Assembly (NCBI GenBank): GCA_964606695.1
Contig: CAZSHG010000013.1
Location: 1-64,000, forward strand
Direction: 5' to 3'
DNA length: 64,000 bases
DNA from: CAZSHG01 sp964606695 [NCBI: uncultured bacterium]
Lineage (GTDB): Bacteria > UBP14 > UBA6098
Numbering within the stretch: the stretch's first letter is position 1; the number at the start of each line of letters is the position of its first letter. Under the pieces are notes generated by a model. That model saw only the letters and a program-made list of their open reading frames with translations. It searched no databases and was not told where the DNA came from. The position numbers and the translations under genes were made by a program. Positions 8,316 to 16,424 of the stretch are shown piece after piece.

Positions 8316-9617
8316 ATGGAAAAAAGGTTCTACATAAACAACGCTCCCGAATACGACGGGCGAGAGGTTACAATCCGCGGATGGGTTTATAACAAGCGTG
8401 GACACGGTAAAGTAAAATTCCTCATCGTCCGCGACGGCACCGGTTTGATACAGGCGGTTCTCGTGCAGGGCGAGTGCGACGATAAATCCTTCGCCCTTTT
8501 CGACGACCTGACCCAGGAATCATCGATTGTCGTAACAGGGAAGGTCAGGGAAGAACCTCGCGCGGTGGGAGGATACGAACTCGGACTAAAAAAACTGGAT
8601 ATCGTTCAGATTGCCGAAGAGTATCCTATCCAACCGAAGGAACACGGTGCGGAATTTCTGCTGGATAATCGCCATCTCTGGCTACGGAGCCAATTACAAT
8701 GGGCGGCGATACGTGTTCGAGACAATCTGATACACGCCATTCGAGATTACATGCGCGACGAGGGCTATATCCTGATAGACACACCGATACTTACCGGCTC
8801 AATCGGCGAGGAAAGCGGCACCCTATTCGCGGTAGAATATTTCGACCTGGGGCAGGCGTATCTCGCTCAAACAGGCCAGCTCTACCTCGAAGCCGCCATG
8901 TTCGCTCATAACAAGGTTTACGATTTCGGGCCGACATTCCGCGCGGAAAAATCCAAGACGCGACGTCATCTCACCGAATTCTGGATGGTGGATGTCGAGA
9001 CCGCATTCGTCGATAACGAAGAGAACATGGACATTCAGGAGGATTTCATTTGCGGGATAGTCGAGAGGACGATAGAATCCAGCAAAATGGAGCTTGAAAT
9101 TCTGGAGAGAGATGTCGAGGCCATTCGGAAATCGTTGTCTAAACCTTTCGCCCGGATATCCTACGACGAGACAATCGAGCTACTTAAATCGGGGGATTTA
9201 AAAATCGAATACGGCGATGATATCGGAGGAGCGGCGGAAACAATAGTGTCAGAGCATTTCGAAACGCCCGTATTCATCTTCGATTATCCAAAGCAAATAA
9301 AAGCCTTTTACATGAAAGAACACCCCGATCGCCCCGATCTCGCATTGTGTTCCGACCTGATTGCGCCTGAGGGTTACGGCGAGATTATCGGTGGAAGCCA
9401 GCGCGAGGACGATAGCGAGAAATTACTGAACCGCATAAGAGAAGAAAAATTGCCCGGGGACGCATACAAATGGTATCTCGATCTCAGACGATACGGCTCG
9501 GTTCCCCATTCGGGCTTCGGCCTTGGGCTGGAACGAACCGTGGCTTGGATAACTGGAATAAAACATGTCCGCGAGGCTATCCCATTCCCGCGGATGATAT
9601 ATAGATTAAATCCATAA
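8316..9617 (+). CDS. asnS: Asparaginyl-tRNA synthetase
   Basis: Class II aminoacyl-tRNA synthetase that charges tRNA-Asn with asparagine. Of 433 residues, the first 105 or so form the OB-fold anticodon-binding domain (VTIRGWVYNKRGHGKVKFL). The catalytic domain has motif 2 (FRAEKSKTRRHLTEFWMVD) and motif 3 (GFGLGLERTVAWITG). The RHLTEFWM form of motif 2 and the overall length favour AsnRS over AspRS, which normally carries an extra GAD insertion and is nearer 590 residues. Its presence suggests direct asparaginylation rather than only the GatCAB route. It is first in a three-gene set with a lipoprotein gene (18-base gap) and recO. Confidence 0.92.
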   Translation: MEKRFYINNAPEYDGREVTIRGWVYNKRGHGKVKFLIVRDGTGLIQAVLVQGECDDKSFALFDDLTQESSIVVTGKVREEPRAVGGYELGLKKLDIVQIAEEYPIQPKEHGAEFLLDNRHLWLRSQLQWAAIRVRDNLIHAIRDYMRDEGYILIDTPILTGSIGEESGTLFAVEYFDLGQAYLAQTGQLYLEAAMFAHNKVYDFGPTFRAEKSKTRRHLTEFWMVDVETAFVDNEENMDIQEDFICGIVERTIESSKMELEILERDVEAIRKSLSKPFARISYDETIELLKSGDLKIEYGDDIGGAAETIVSEHFETPVFIFDYPKQIKAFYMKEHPDRPDLALCSDLIAPEGYGEIIGGSQREDDSEKLLNRIREEKLPGDAYKWYLDLRRYGSVPHSGFGLGLERTVAWITGIKHVREAIPFPRMIYRLNP

Positions 9618-9635
9618 CTTAATAAGAGGAGAAAA

Positions 9636-10412
9636 ATGAAAATCGCAAAGTTGACCATAATGATCCTTTTCGCGCTATTATTGGTATTTTCGGGTTGCTC
9701 GAAGGAAGAGGAGAAAGTGGAAACTGAACAAACGCAAACAGGTGTCGAACAGGTTGACGTCCCAATCACACAGACGACGATAGATTCATTCATCAACGTA
9801 TTTCCGAAGGTCCAGGAAGTGGTGGATGAATATCGCGCTGAGCTGGAGAAGCACAGCACCGACAGCCCGGTCGATGAAGCCAAAACCAGCGAAATAATGA
9901 AGCAAATCGAAGAAAACATGGCGGAAAACGGCGTCAACCAGGACTGGTTTTTCGGCGTCTATCAGAAGGTCATAATGGCCGGGATGTATATGAACTCCCT
10001 ACGACAGGCCGAAAGCCTTAAACCGGAGAACATCCAGACCAAAATAGACCAGCTCGACGGTATGCTCCAGTCCGAGGAGCTTGGCGACGAACAGAAAACC
10101 CAGATCCACGAGCAAATAGCGCAATTAAGGACTACCAAACAACAGATTATAGATTCGAAAGCTCAACTGGAAGAGATGAAAGCTCAACTCGCCGATCCCT
10201 CGACGCCGGATTCGCTTAAACCTCAATTGCAGGTAAATATCCAGCAGTTGGAAAGAGTTTTCAATCCTCAGACCAGTTTGCCGGAGGGAATTACTCAACC
10301 GGAACTCGACGTTATCAATCAGAATATGGAGAGGATAATCGCAACTCTGGAGAAGTATAATCCCCAGCAACCGCAGGCACCGCAGATGCCACCACCGGAC
10401 GCTTCTTCCTGA
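9636..10412 (+). CDS. Coiled-coil lipoprotein of unknown function
   Basis: A 258-residue protein with a lipoprotein signal peptide; the lipobox VFSGC places the lipidated Cys at residue 21. Ser at +2 would, by the E. coli rule, send it to the outer membrane. The mature part is rich in Glu, Gln, Lys and Leu. Long heptad-like stretches lie around residues 120-195 (LRTTKQQIIDSKAQLEEMKA), suggesting a coiled coil. The tail is Pro/Gln-rich (QQPQAPQMPPPDASS). Shine-Dalgarno AGAGGAG precedes the ATG. I do not recognise a family. It lies between asnS and recO, and the recO start follows its stop by seven bases. Confidence 0.8.
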   Translation: MKIAKLTIMILFALLLVFSGCSKEEEKVETEQTQTGVEQVDVPITQTTIDSFINVFPKVQEVVDEYRAELEKHSTDSPVDEAKTSEIMKQIEENMAENGVNQDWFFGVYQKVIMAGMYMNSLRQAESLKPENIQTKIDQLDGMLQSEELGDEQKTQIHEQIAQLRTTKQQIIDSKAQLEEMKAQLADPSTPDSLKPQLQVNIQQLERVFNPQTSLPEGITQPELDVINQNMERIIATLEKYNPQQPQAPQMPPPDASS

Positions 10413-10419
10413 GAAGAAA

Positions 10420-11133
10420 ATGGAAATAGCCAGCCTGAAGGCATTTGTCCTGAGGCGAATTAAATACGGAGAGTCGAGTCTAATCGTTTCGCTTTTTAGC
10501 GAGGAACGTGGCAAGCTCTCCGTTATCGCCAAAGGCGCGCGGACGGCGCGGTCGAAAACCGGCATGGCATCTATCCTCGAACCGCTTAACCTCATCGAGG
10601 CCGAAGTCTATTTCAAGCCTTCACGCGAGATACAGCTAATCAGCAAGGCGGATATAATATCCGATTTCTCCGCGCTGAAATCCGATCTGGACAGGATGGA
10701 AACCTCCGCCGAGATAATGCGCACTCTCGGCTCTCTCGTCCACGAAAACGAACCCAATCCCGACATCTGGAAGCTCATCAATCGAACGATGCGGCTAATG
10801 GAATCTACGCCGATTGACGCTTTGAAATCGCAAGAACTCGCTTTCAAAGCGCGATTGCTGTCGGCGCTGGGATACGAACCGGTATTGGAAAAGTGCGCTT
10901 TCTGCGGCAATTTACTCGATAATGGCGGCTATTTTGCCGTCGAATCCGGGGGGATAATCTGCAGGGAGTGCGGGCCGAGGGGAATCCCGCTCGACCCGGA
11001 CGAAATACGATATTTACGCGAGCTGTTCGATGTCGAGGCGGAAATCACCGCGCCAAAAGAATTTACTTCCAAACTCGCTAAAGTTATCTACCGACACGGC
11101 GAATATCACACCGAGAAAAAATTCGGCGGTTAA
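10420..11133 (+). CDS. recO: DNA repair protein RecO
   Basis: RecO acts with RecR and RecF to load RecA onto SSB-coated single-stranded DNA during recombinational repair. The 237-residue protein has the N-terminal OB-fold (ASLKAFVLRRIKYGESSLIVSLFSEERG split over about residues 3-30, then KLSVIAKGAR). The zinc-finger motif CAFCG...CREC lies near residues 163-188, as in Gram-positive-type RecO. The length is typical. The gene converges on and overlaps by four bases the small membrane protein gene on the other strand. Confidence 0.9.
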   Translation: MEIASLKAFVLRRIKYGESSLIVSLFSEERGKLSVIAKGARTARSKTGMASILEPLNLIEAEVYFKPSREIQLISKADIISDFSALKSDLDRMETSAEIMRTLGSLVHENEPNPDIWKLINRTMRLMESTPIDALKSQELAFKARLLSALGYEPVLEKCAFCGNLLDNGGYFAVESGGIICRECGPRGIPLDPDEIRYLRELFDVEAEITAPKEFTSKLAKVIYRHGEYHTEKKFGG

Positions 11134-11369
11134 CTTACATCCTCGCTGTCATCAGGCTTTTCTTCCCTGCAACTGCTTAATCCGAAGGGGATATACAGAC
11201 CGCAATGCCCCACCGCGCCGGTGGCGAATAATACTATTCCGAATACGATTATAATATATCCCCACGGCCCTCCGCCAAAAAGCCGGAATATTCCAAAAAC
11301 AATAGCCAGCAAGCCTACTATAATCCTGGCGGCACGGTCTATCCCGCATACGTTTTTCGCCAATGCCAT
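11130..11369 (-). CDS. Small DUF2892-like (YgaP-type) inner membrane protein
   Basis: A 79-residue protein starting MALAKNVCGIDRAARII. The KNVCGIDRxxRIxxG opening followed by two hydrophobic segments (VGLLAIVFGIFRLF and WGYIIIVFGIVLFATG) is the DUF2892 pattern. The short C-terminus is acidic. I chose the ATG at 11369 over the one 15 bases upstream because GAGGAA sits at correct spacing before it. Function is unknown in most members. Its stop overlaps the end of recO. Confidence 0.75.
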   Translation of the reverse strand: MALAKNVCGIDRAARIIVGLLAIVFGIFRLFGGGPWGYIIIVFGIVLFATGAVGHCGLYIPFGLSSCREEKPDDSEDVS

Positions 11370-11408
11370 ATTATTCCTCAACATAATTTAATACTACTGG
11401 CGGATTTC

Positions 11409-12635
11409 TCATTCGTTCATCTCTTTGATTTTTTGTTCCGCGAGTCTCTGCATCTCCCGGGCGGCATCCGCGGGAGCCATGCTTCCCGAAAGCACCGATT
11501 GGTAGGGCGGCCTCATGGCGTCCCAGACGGCGCGGAGTTCCGGGCGAACGGGCATCGGCCTGCCAACCTCCATCTGGTCGATGGAAGATGAAATCAGAGG
11601 ATCATCCGTTACAATGGGATTCTCCCGCGCAGATAGATTGCTGGGAATCGTCCCCAGGGCTTTGGTGTATGCTAATTGCGCCTGGGGCGAAGTCAAATAT
11701 TCCAATAATAGGATAACTCCGGGGAGTTTCGCATCTGTAACGTTTTTATTGATGCTGTATCCTTTGGGAGAAACCATTGGCGTAGGCCACTTGCCGGTTG
11801 CAGATACCTTAGGAATTCTCGCCAGGCCGTAGTCGATTCCAGCCTTCTTGTAGCCACCCCAACTCCAGGGTCCGTTGATAATCATAGCCGCACGGCCTTC
11901 CTTGAACAGTGCATCGGCGATGTCGTAATCCAATTCCGCCGGGACGATCTTAGCGGAATCGCGCAGGAAAACCAGAAATGCCAGCGCGTCGATGTTGGCC
12001 TGTGTATCCAGGGTCGGGTCGCCTTTCTCATCCATTAACCATCCGCCGAAGCCGCCCAGCCACGGCACGAAGAAATACGGCTCGGTGAAATTCCACACAA
12101 GGGCGTATTTTTCCGGCGTGCTGTCGCCATTTTCGTCTATGGTTAGTTTCTTACCGACCTCGATAAGTTCGTCGGTAGTCCGCGGCGGTTCGGGGAGGAT
12201 TTCCTTGTTGTAAACCAGACAAAGGTGGTTGCCGATTCTGTCAGCGACAGCGTAAAGATTTCCGTTAAAACGGGCAAGGCTCCTGGGATCGAAGGTATCC
12301 AGGTATTCTTTTTCGAGTAGGTTATCCAGCGGTTTGATCAGCCCCATCACGGAAAAAGGTCCGATTTGATCCGAAGGACCGTAAACCAATTCCGGGCCTC
12401 CTCCAGCGAGAGCCGCAGTCTGGAAGGCACTACGGAGTTCCTCGGTCTCCTTATACAGGATTGTTACCCGATAACCGTTCTGCGCGCCCCATTCAGTGCA
12501 TAGCGAATCCAGGACTTCGCGTCCCTCCTGAGCCATCTGGTGCCAGATTGTGATAGAATTGTCGTCGCCGCTTTTCCCGCATCCCAAAATCAGCAGGGCG
12601 AGGACGATGATTGTAGAAAATAAAACTCTTTTCAT
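11409..12635 (-). CDS. Extracellular solute-binding lipoprotein (family 1, sugar-type)
   Basis: A 408-residue periplasmic binding protein, anchored by a lipobox (LILGC) near the N-terminus. It has the family-1 pattern seen in maltose and glycerol-phosphate binders: ITIWHQMAQEG, then GGPELVYGPSDQIG, WNFTEPYFFVPWLGGFGG and GRAAMIINGPWSWGG. Such proteins deliver sugars to an ABC importer. No permease or ATPase gene is in the window, so it is an orphan here. The neighbouring secreted GH57 amylase makes maltodextrins a reasonable guess (inference). ATG at 12635 is preferred to the one six bases upstream because AAAGGA is then at normal spacing. Confidence 0.88.
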   Translation of the reverse strand: MKRVLFSTIIVLALLILGCGKSGDDNSITIWHQMAQEGREVLDSLCTEWGAQNGYRVTILYKETEELRSAFQTAALAGGGPELVYGPSDQIGPFSVMGLIKPLDNLLEKEYLDTFDPRSLARFNGNLYAVADRIGNHLCLVYNKEILPEPPRTTDELIEVGKKLTIDENGDSTPEKYALVWNFTEPYFFVPWLGGFGGWLMDEKGDPTLDTQANIDALAFLVFLRDSAKIVPAELDYDIADALFKEGRAAMIINGPWSWGGYKKAGIDYGLARIPKVSATGKWPTPMVSPKGYSINKNVTDAKLPGVILLLEYLTSPQAQLAYTKALGTIPSNLSARENPIVTDDPLISSSIDQMEVGRPMPVRPELRAVWDAMRPPYQSVLSGSMAPADAAREMQRLAEQKIKEMNE

Positions 12636-12657
12636 TTCCATCCTTTCTTAATAACAA

Positions 12658-13581
12658 TTACAAAAGAGCATAAATATATACGCCATAAGCGATTAAAAAG
12701 CCAATTCCCTCGATTCTGGAAAGTTTTTTTCCGGTCATTGCGATAGGTAAAAACGCCATGCATGCGGCCATCATTACCGGAAGGCTAAACCTCGTCAAAT
12801 CAGCATCCACCGTATAAGGCCGGATCACTGCGGTTATTCCAATCACTCCCAGGGCGTTAAAAATGTTGCTCCCCAGCGCGTTGCCCACTGGTAAAGCGGG
12901 TTCGTTCTTTATTGTCGAAACGATCCCGATAGCCAATTCGGGTAGCGACGTCCCTACCGCGATTATTGTAAGGCCGATGATGTAATCTGGTATGCCGATA
13001 TAAGCCGCGATGCCGGTTCCACCGCGCACGCAGGCCCATCCGCCGAAAATTAGCAATCCCAGCCCCAACGGAATCAAGACATAATTTATCGGCGACGCCC
13101 TCTCGACCGATTCGATCTTATCCGCCGCAAACCGCGTATCCCTCTCGTTCCAGAGCAGTTCGATATAGACCAGGAATCCAAGCAAAAGCAGTGCGCCGTC
13201 GAACCTGGTGATTGCACCGTCCGCCGAGAGTATCCATAGTAACGCCCCCGACGCCAGCACCGCCGGGATATCCTTCTGGAGGCTCGCCTCCTCGATTTCC
13301 AGAGGTTTTAATAGCGCCATCGCACCGAAAATCAACAGGATGTTACAGATATTGCTCCCGACGACATTGCCCAGAGATATGCCATTGGAGCCCTTCACCG
13401 CGGAAATTATTCCCACGGAGAATTCCGGTAAACTGGTGCCGAATGCCACCACGGTCAAGCCGATTAATATCGGTTTTATCCCCAACGACATCCCCAGACG
13501 CGAACCGCCCTTTATCAGCGATTCCGCGCCGAAATATAGGCCGAAAAGCCCGGTTATCAGTATGAGTATATGATTAAGCAA
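12658..13581 (-). CDS. Calcium/sodium antiporter (CaCA family, YrbG-like)
   Basis: A 307-residue inner membrane protein with about ten transmembrane segments in two inverted halves. Each half carries the alpha-repeat with ion-binding residues: VAFGTSLPEFSVG...GNVVGSNICN in the first and AVGTSLPELAIG...GNALGSNIFN in the second. Family members exchange Na+ or H+ for Ca2+. The best in-frame start is TTG at 13581; no ATG lies near the natural N-terminus and no clear Shine-Dalgarno is visible, so the start is uncertain. It lies 65 bases downstream of the GH57 gene and just upstream of the binding-protein gene, all on the same strand. Confidence 0.88.
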   Translation of the reverse strand: MLNHILILITGLFGLYFGAESLIKGGSRLGMSLGIKPILIGLTVVAFGTSLPEFSVGIISAVKGSNGISLGNVVGSNICNILLIFGAMALLKPLEIEEASLQKDIPAVLASGALLWILSADGAITRFDGALLLLGFLVYIELLWNERDTRFAADKIESVERASPINYVLIPLGLGLLIFGGWACVRGGTGIAAYIGIPDYIIGLTIIAVGTSLPELAIGIVSTIKNEPALPVGNALGSNIFNALGVIGITAVIRPYTVDADLTRFSLPVMMAACMAFLPIAMTGKKLSRIEGIGFLIAYGVYIYALL

Positions 13582-13646
13582 TTGTATGCAATATGTGTAA
13601 ATTCGAGGACATTAGAATACAAACGAATACATTTGACTGCAATCTG

Positions 13647-16193
13647 CTACATCTGGCCGAATACGTCGTTCACGACCATCCTGCCGTTTTTGTTCTTCAC
13701 GGTTATAGCGCGATTTGCCAGCGGGAATTCCTCGCCTGGCTCCCAACTGCCCTCCTGGCCGGAATTCGTGTATTTATATTCGACATAGCTTCCCTCGGGG
13801 AAAGCAACTTTCAGAGACCATTTGCCGTCGCCGGCCTTCGCGTCGCCGTGGTTGCCGTCGTCGAACATGCGAATTTTGTTCGGCGTCCACTCGCCCAGCT
13901 CGGGCGGCGCACCGACGATGTAAATGGCGTCCGCCACTTTTTGCGCGGTGGCATCGACCACGAAAGTAACATCTACGTCCGGGCCTTTGCTCTGCGCCAT
14001 AGCTCCTCCGCCACCGGAGACTCCGGTGAGTATCGAATTGAACTCCGGTATCTCGACATCGACTCCGGCGTCTTTCGCGTAACGATAGACGTTTGTCAGA
14101 TGCGTCCTGAAAGCCTCGTCGAAGGGCATATCCCCTCCGGGCGCGCCCTGGTCGGAACCATACCACCAGAACCAATCCGAGCCTTCCGCCGCATAGACAG
14201 CTTCCCAGGCGTTATATCCGGCGAGTTCTTTGCCGCCGGCGGGAGCTTTCTCCAACGGCATCGGCTGTTCGATTCCCATTTTACCCAGTTCCGCGCGAAC
14301 CTGCCCCAGCAAGTTCCACGCGCGGTTCTCCTCCGATTCGCCTATCCAGGTATCGAAATTCGCGTTAATCCAGCTTCCCGGCCATAACGGCTCCAGTTCG
14401 ACCATCTCCATTATGGGATGCGGTTCGACTCCACGGTCGGGGTTGCCCTGGATATATTCCATAGGAGACACCGTAACCACGCGCCCCAAATCGTATAACT
14501 TCTCCAACTTACGATACATCGCGTGCAGGAAATCTTTGGCGTCGGGCGAAAGGCGATACCATTCCCATGCGTTTTCGCCGTCCAGGATGACGGTTACCAG
14601 CCTGTCCTCGCCGTCGGAAGCGTAAGACAGCACCTTCTGGACGAAATCCTCTGCGGCTTCCTCGCCTGGTTTGGTCTGATATTTGAAACCGATCCTATCG
14701 GAAAGTTCCGTATCGCGGAAGAACACCGCCAGCGCTTCATCTGGATTTTCGGTTCCCTGCGCGCGGTCTGGATCGACGCGGTAGGAGCGCCATATAGGCT
14801 GATTAACGGGGGTTGATTTTCGCAGGACACCGTCCGCGGTAGCTATCCATCGAATGCCCGCCTGGCTAAACACTGTGACGATTTGTTCGGAAACGGAACC
14901 CTCCCCCGGCCACATCCCGCCGGGCGCCGATCCGAAAAGTTCATGATAATACATCGCGCCCTTGATAACCTGCGCCATCGCGTCCTGAGGATAATTGTAT
15001 CGATTCGGCAGGGGTGTTCCCGGTTGGCAAACTTTCGCTATGTCCGAATCGAAAATCAGCGGCAAAATGGGGTGGTAATAGGGCGTGGTGATAATTTCCC
15101 CGCGTCCGTCCTCGATAATTTTCGCGTGCGCAGGCACGATAGCCGCCATCACCTTATATGACTCCGCGACGATTCGGTTGGCGTCGTCTTCGGTGAAATC
15201 CCTCCGCGCGAACCATTTGCCGTCGCGCTTTTCCACGAGGTCGGATAAATCGATGCTCTCGCCGGTCACCAGATCGACTTTGCCGTTCAGAAAATCCGGG
15301 TCGAACCAGGCCAGCGCGAACCAGACCTTCAACTGCAATTTTTCTTTATTGGAAAGATTCGCCTTGTTTTTCTCGCGTAGAGCTAAATATTCCGGGAAAC
15401 GAGCAATCATGACGTCAGAGATGCCGAAAGCGTTCCATACGCCACCGGTGAGATATTCATCGTCCTGCCCGTCAAATTTGTCCGTGTCCTTTAGCAAAAG
15501 GTCGATCCAGGGATCGGTATGGCCAGCGTATTCGGCGAAATACTTATCCTCGTTGACTCTGTCCCCTTCAACTACCGGCGCTAAACGCGCGACATAGTAA
15601 TTCTGTAACTGCTGTAGCAGGACGCTTGTCAGGTTAATCGTAACATGCACTTTCGGATAATTATCGAGCATCGCGGCCATATCATAATAATCTTTAGTGG
15701 CGTGAAGACGCACCCAGGGCCCTCGAAGATAATCCTCGACCGGATCGGCATAGAGCGGCTGGTGTTGGTGCCATATCATTGCCAGATAGACCTTCGGCCC
15801 CGCCGGATATTCGTCGCCCGGATTGGTCGGCCCGGAGGCCTGAGATTCCAGCGCGACCCTGCCATCTTCTTTGACCACGAATACGGAGTTCAATCCACCG
15901 TAGTTATCGTCCACGGTAGCGGGATTGTTCGGATCCTGCACCCATTCATTGCCGTTGACCACGAATTTATATTGGTATATCCCCGGTTCGAATTCCAGTG
16001 CGATTTTCCATTCGCCGTCGGCCTTCTCCATAGGAGTGGCGGTAGGCTCCCATCGGTTGAAGCCTCCCGCAAGATAGACCTGATTGGCGTTCGGCGATGA
16101 ATAGGTGAATTCGACCACACCGTCGCCAAGCGCTTTCGGTTGAGCGAACAACGACAACGCGAACAGTAGAATAATAATCGATAGTTTCCTCAT
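13647..16193 (-). CDS. Secreted GH57 alpha-amylase/amylopullulanase-like enzyme with CBM48 and CBM20 modules
   Basis: An 848-residue exported enzyme. A signal peptide (MRKLSIIILLFALSLFAQP) is followed by a CBM48/AMPK-type glycogen-binding domain at about 25-115 (VYLAGGFNRWEP, YQYKFVVNG). The GH57 domain starts near residue 140 (AMIWHQHQPLY). MWPGEGSVSE near 430 carries the likely nucleophile Glu, and ILDGENAWEW near 537 the likely acid Asp. A CBM20-like starch-binding domain closes the protein (IVGAPPELGEW, YKYTNSG, WEPGEEF). The family cleaves alpha-1,4 and sometimes alpha-1,6 glucans. ATG at 16193 with GGAGGG upstream is preferred over one 48 bases earlier, which would precede the signal peptide. 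It may feed the solute-binding protein downstream (inference). Confidence 0.88.
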   Translation of the reverse strand: MRKLSIIILLFALSLFAQPKALGDGVVEFTYSSPNANQVYLAGGFNRWEPTATPMEKADGEWKIALEFEPGIYQYKFVVNGNEWVQDPNNPATVDDNYGGLNSVFVVKEDGRVALESQASGPTNPGDEYPAGPKVYLAMIWHQHQPLYADPVEDYLRGPWVRLHATKDYYDMAAMLDNYPKVHVTINLTSVLLQQLQNYYVARLAPVVEGDRVNEDKYFAEYAGHTDPWIDLLLKDTDKFDGQDDEYLTGGVWNAFGISDVMIARFPEYLALREKNKANLSNKEKLQLKVWFALAWFDPDFLNGKVDLVTGESIDLSDLVEKRDGKWFARRDFTEDDANRIVAESYKVMAAIVPAHAKIIEDGRGEIITTPYYHPILPLIFDSDIAKVCQPGTPLPNRYNYPQDAMAQVIKGAMYYHELFGSAPGGMWPGEGSVSEQIVTVFSQAGIRWIATADGVLRKSTPVNQPIWRSYRVDPDRAQGTENPDEALAVFFRDTELSDRIGFKYQTKPGEEAAEDFVQKVLSYASDGEDRLVTVILDGENAWEWYRLSPDAKDFLHAMYRKLEKLYDLGRVVTVSPMEYIQGNPDRGVEPHPIMEMVELEPLWPGSWINANFDTWIGESEENRAWNLLGQVRAELGKMGIEQPMPLEKAPAGGKELAGYNAWEAVYAAEGSDWFWWYGSDQGAPGGDMPFDEAFRTHLTNVYRYAKDAGVDVEIPEFNSILTGVSGGGGAMAQSKGPDVDVTFVVDATAQKVADAIYIVGAPPELGEWTPNKIRMFDDGNHGDAKAGDGKWSLKVAFPEGSYVEYKYTNSGQEGSWEPGEEFPLANRAITVKNKNGRMVVNDVFGQM

Positions 16194-16348
16194 TTTCCCT
16201 CCGCGAGATTTGAAAGAAGCTAATGTAATAAATAAACACAATTTCGCCGGTTTCGCAAGATTGAAGTTGGATCACCCTATAAAAGTAAACCAAATCCTGA
16301 TTTGTAAAGAAGGGGCACTTTTTACCTGGATTTTTTCCTAAATAAGTC

Positions 16349-16354
16349 TATAAT
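16349..16354 (+). promoter_or_regulatory. Candidate -10 element for mfd
   Basis: A perfect TATAAT lies 70 bases upstream of the mfd ATG. No good -35 is seen at 16-18 bases upstream, so the assignment is weak. Confidence 0.35.
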
Positions 16355-16368
16355 AAATCTACAAAGCC

Positions 16369-16380
16369 GGGGGATCCCCC
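16369..16380. repeat. 12-bp perfect palindrome in the mfd leader
   Basis: GGGGGATCCCCC lies between the candidate -10 and the mfd start. It could be an operator or simply a short GC-rich palindrome. No T-tract follows, so it is not a terminator. Confidence 0.5.
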
Positions 16381-16424
16381 ATATCGGGAGTCCGTCGGCA
16401 TAAGCTGTTTTGGGAGATACCGAC

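Noticed and set aside
13593-14387. A 264-residue open frame on the plus strand opposite the end of the GH57 gene.
   Set aside because: The minus strand encodes clear GH57 and CBM20 sequence throughout; the plus frame has no recognisable motif.
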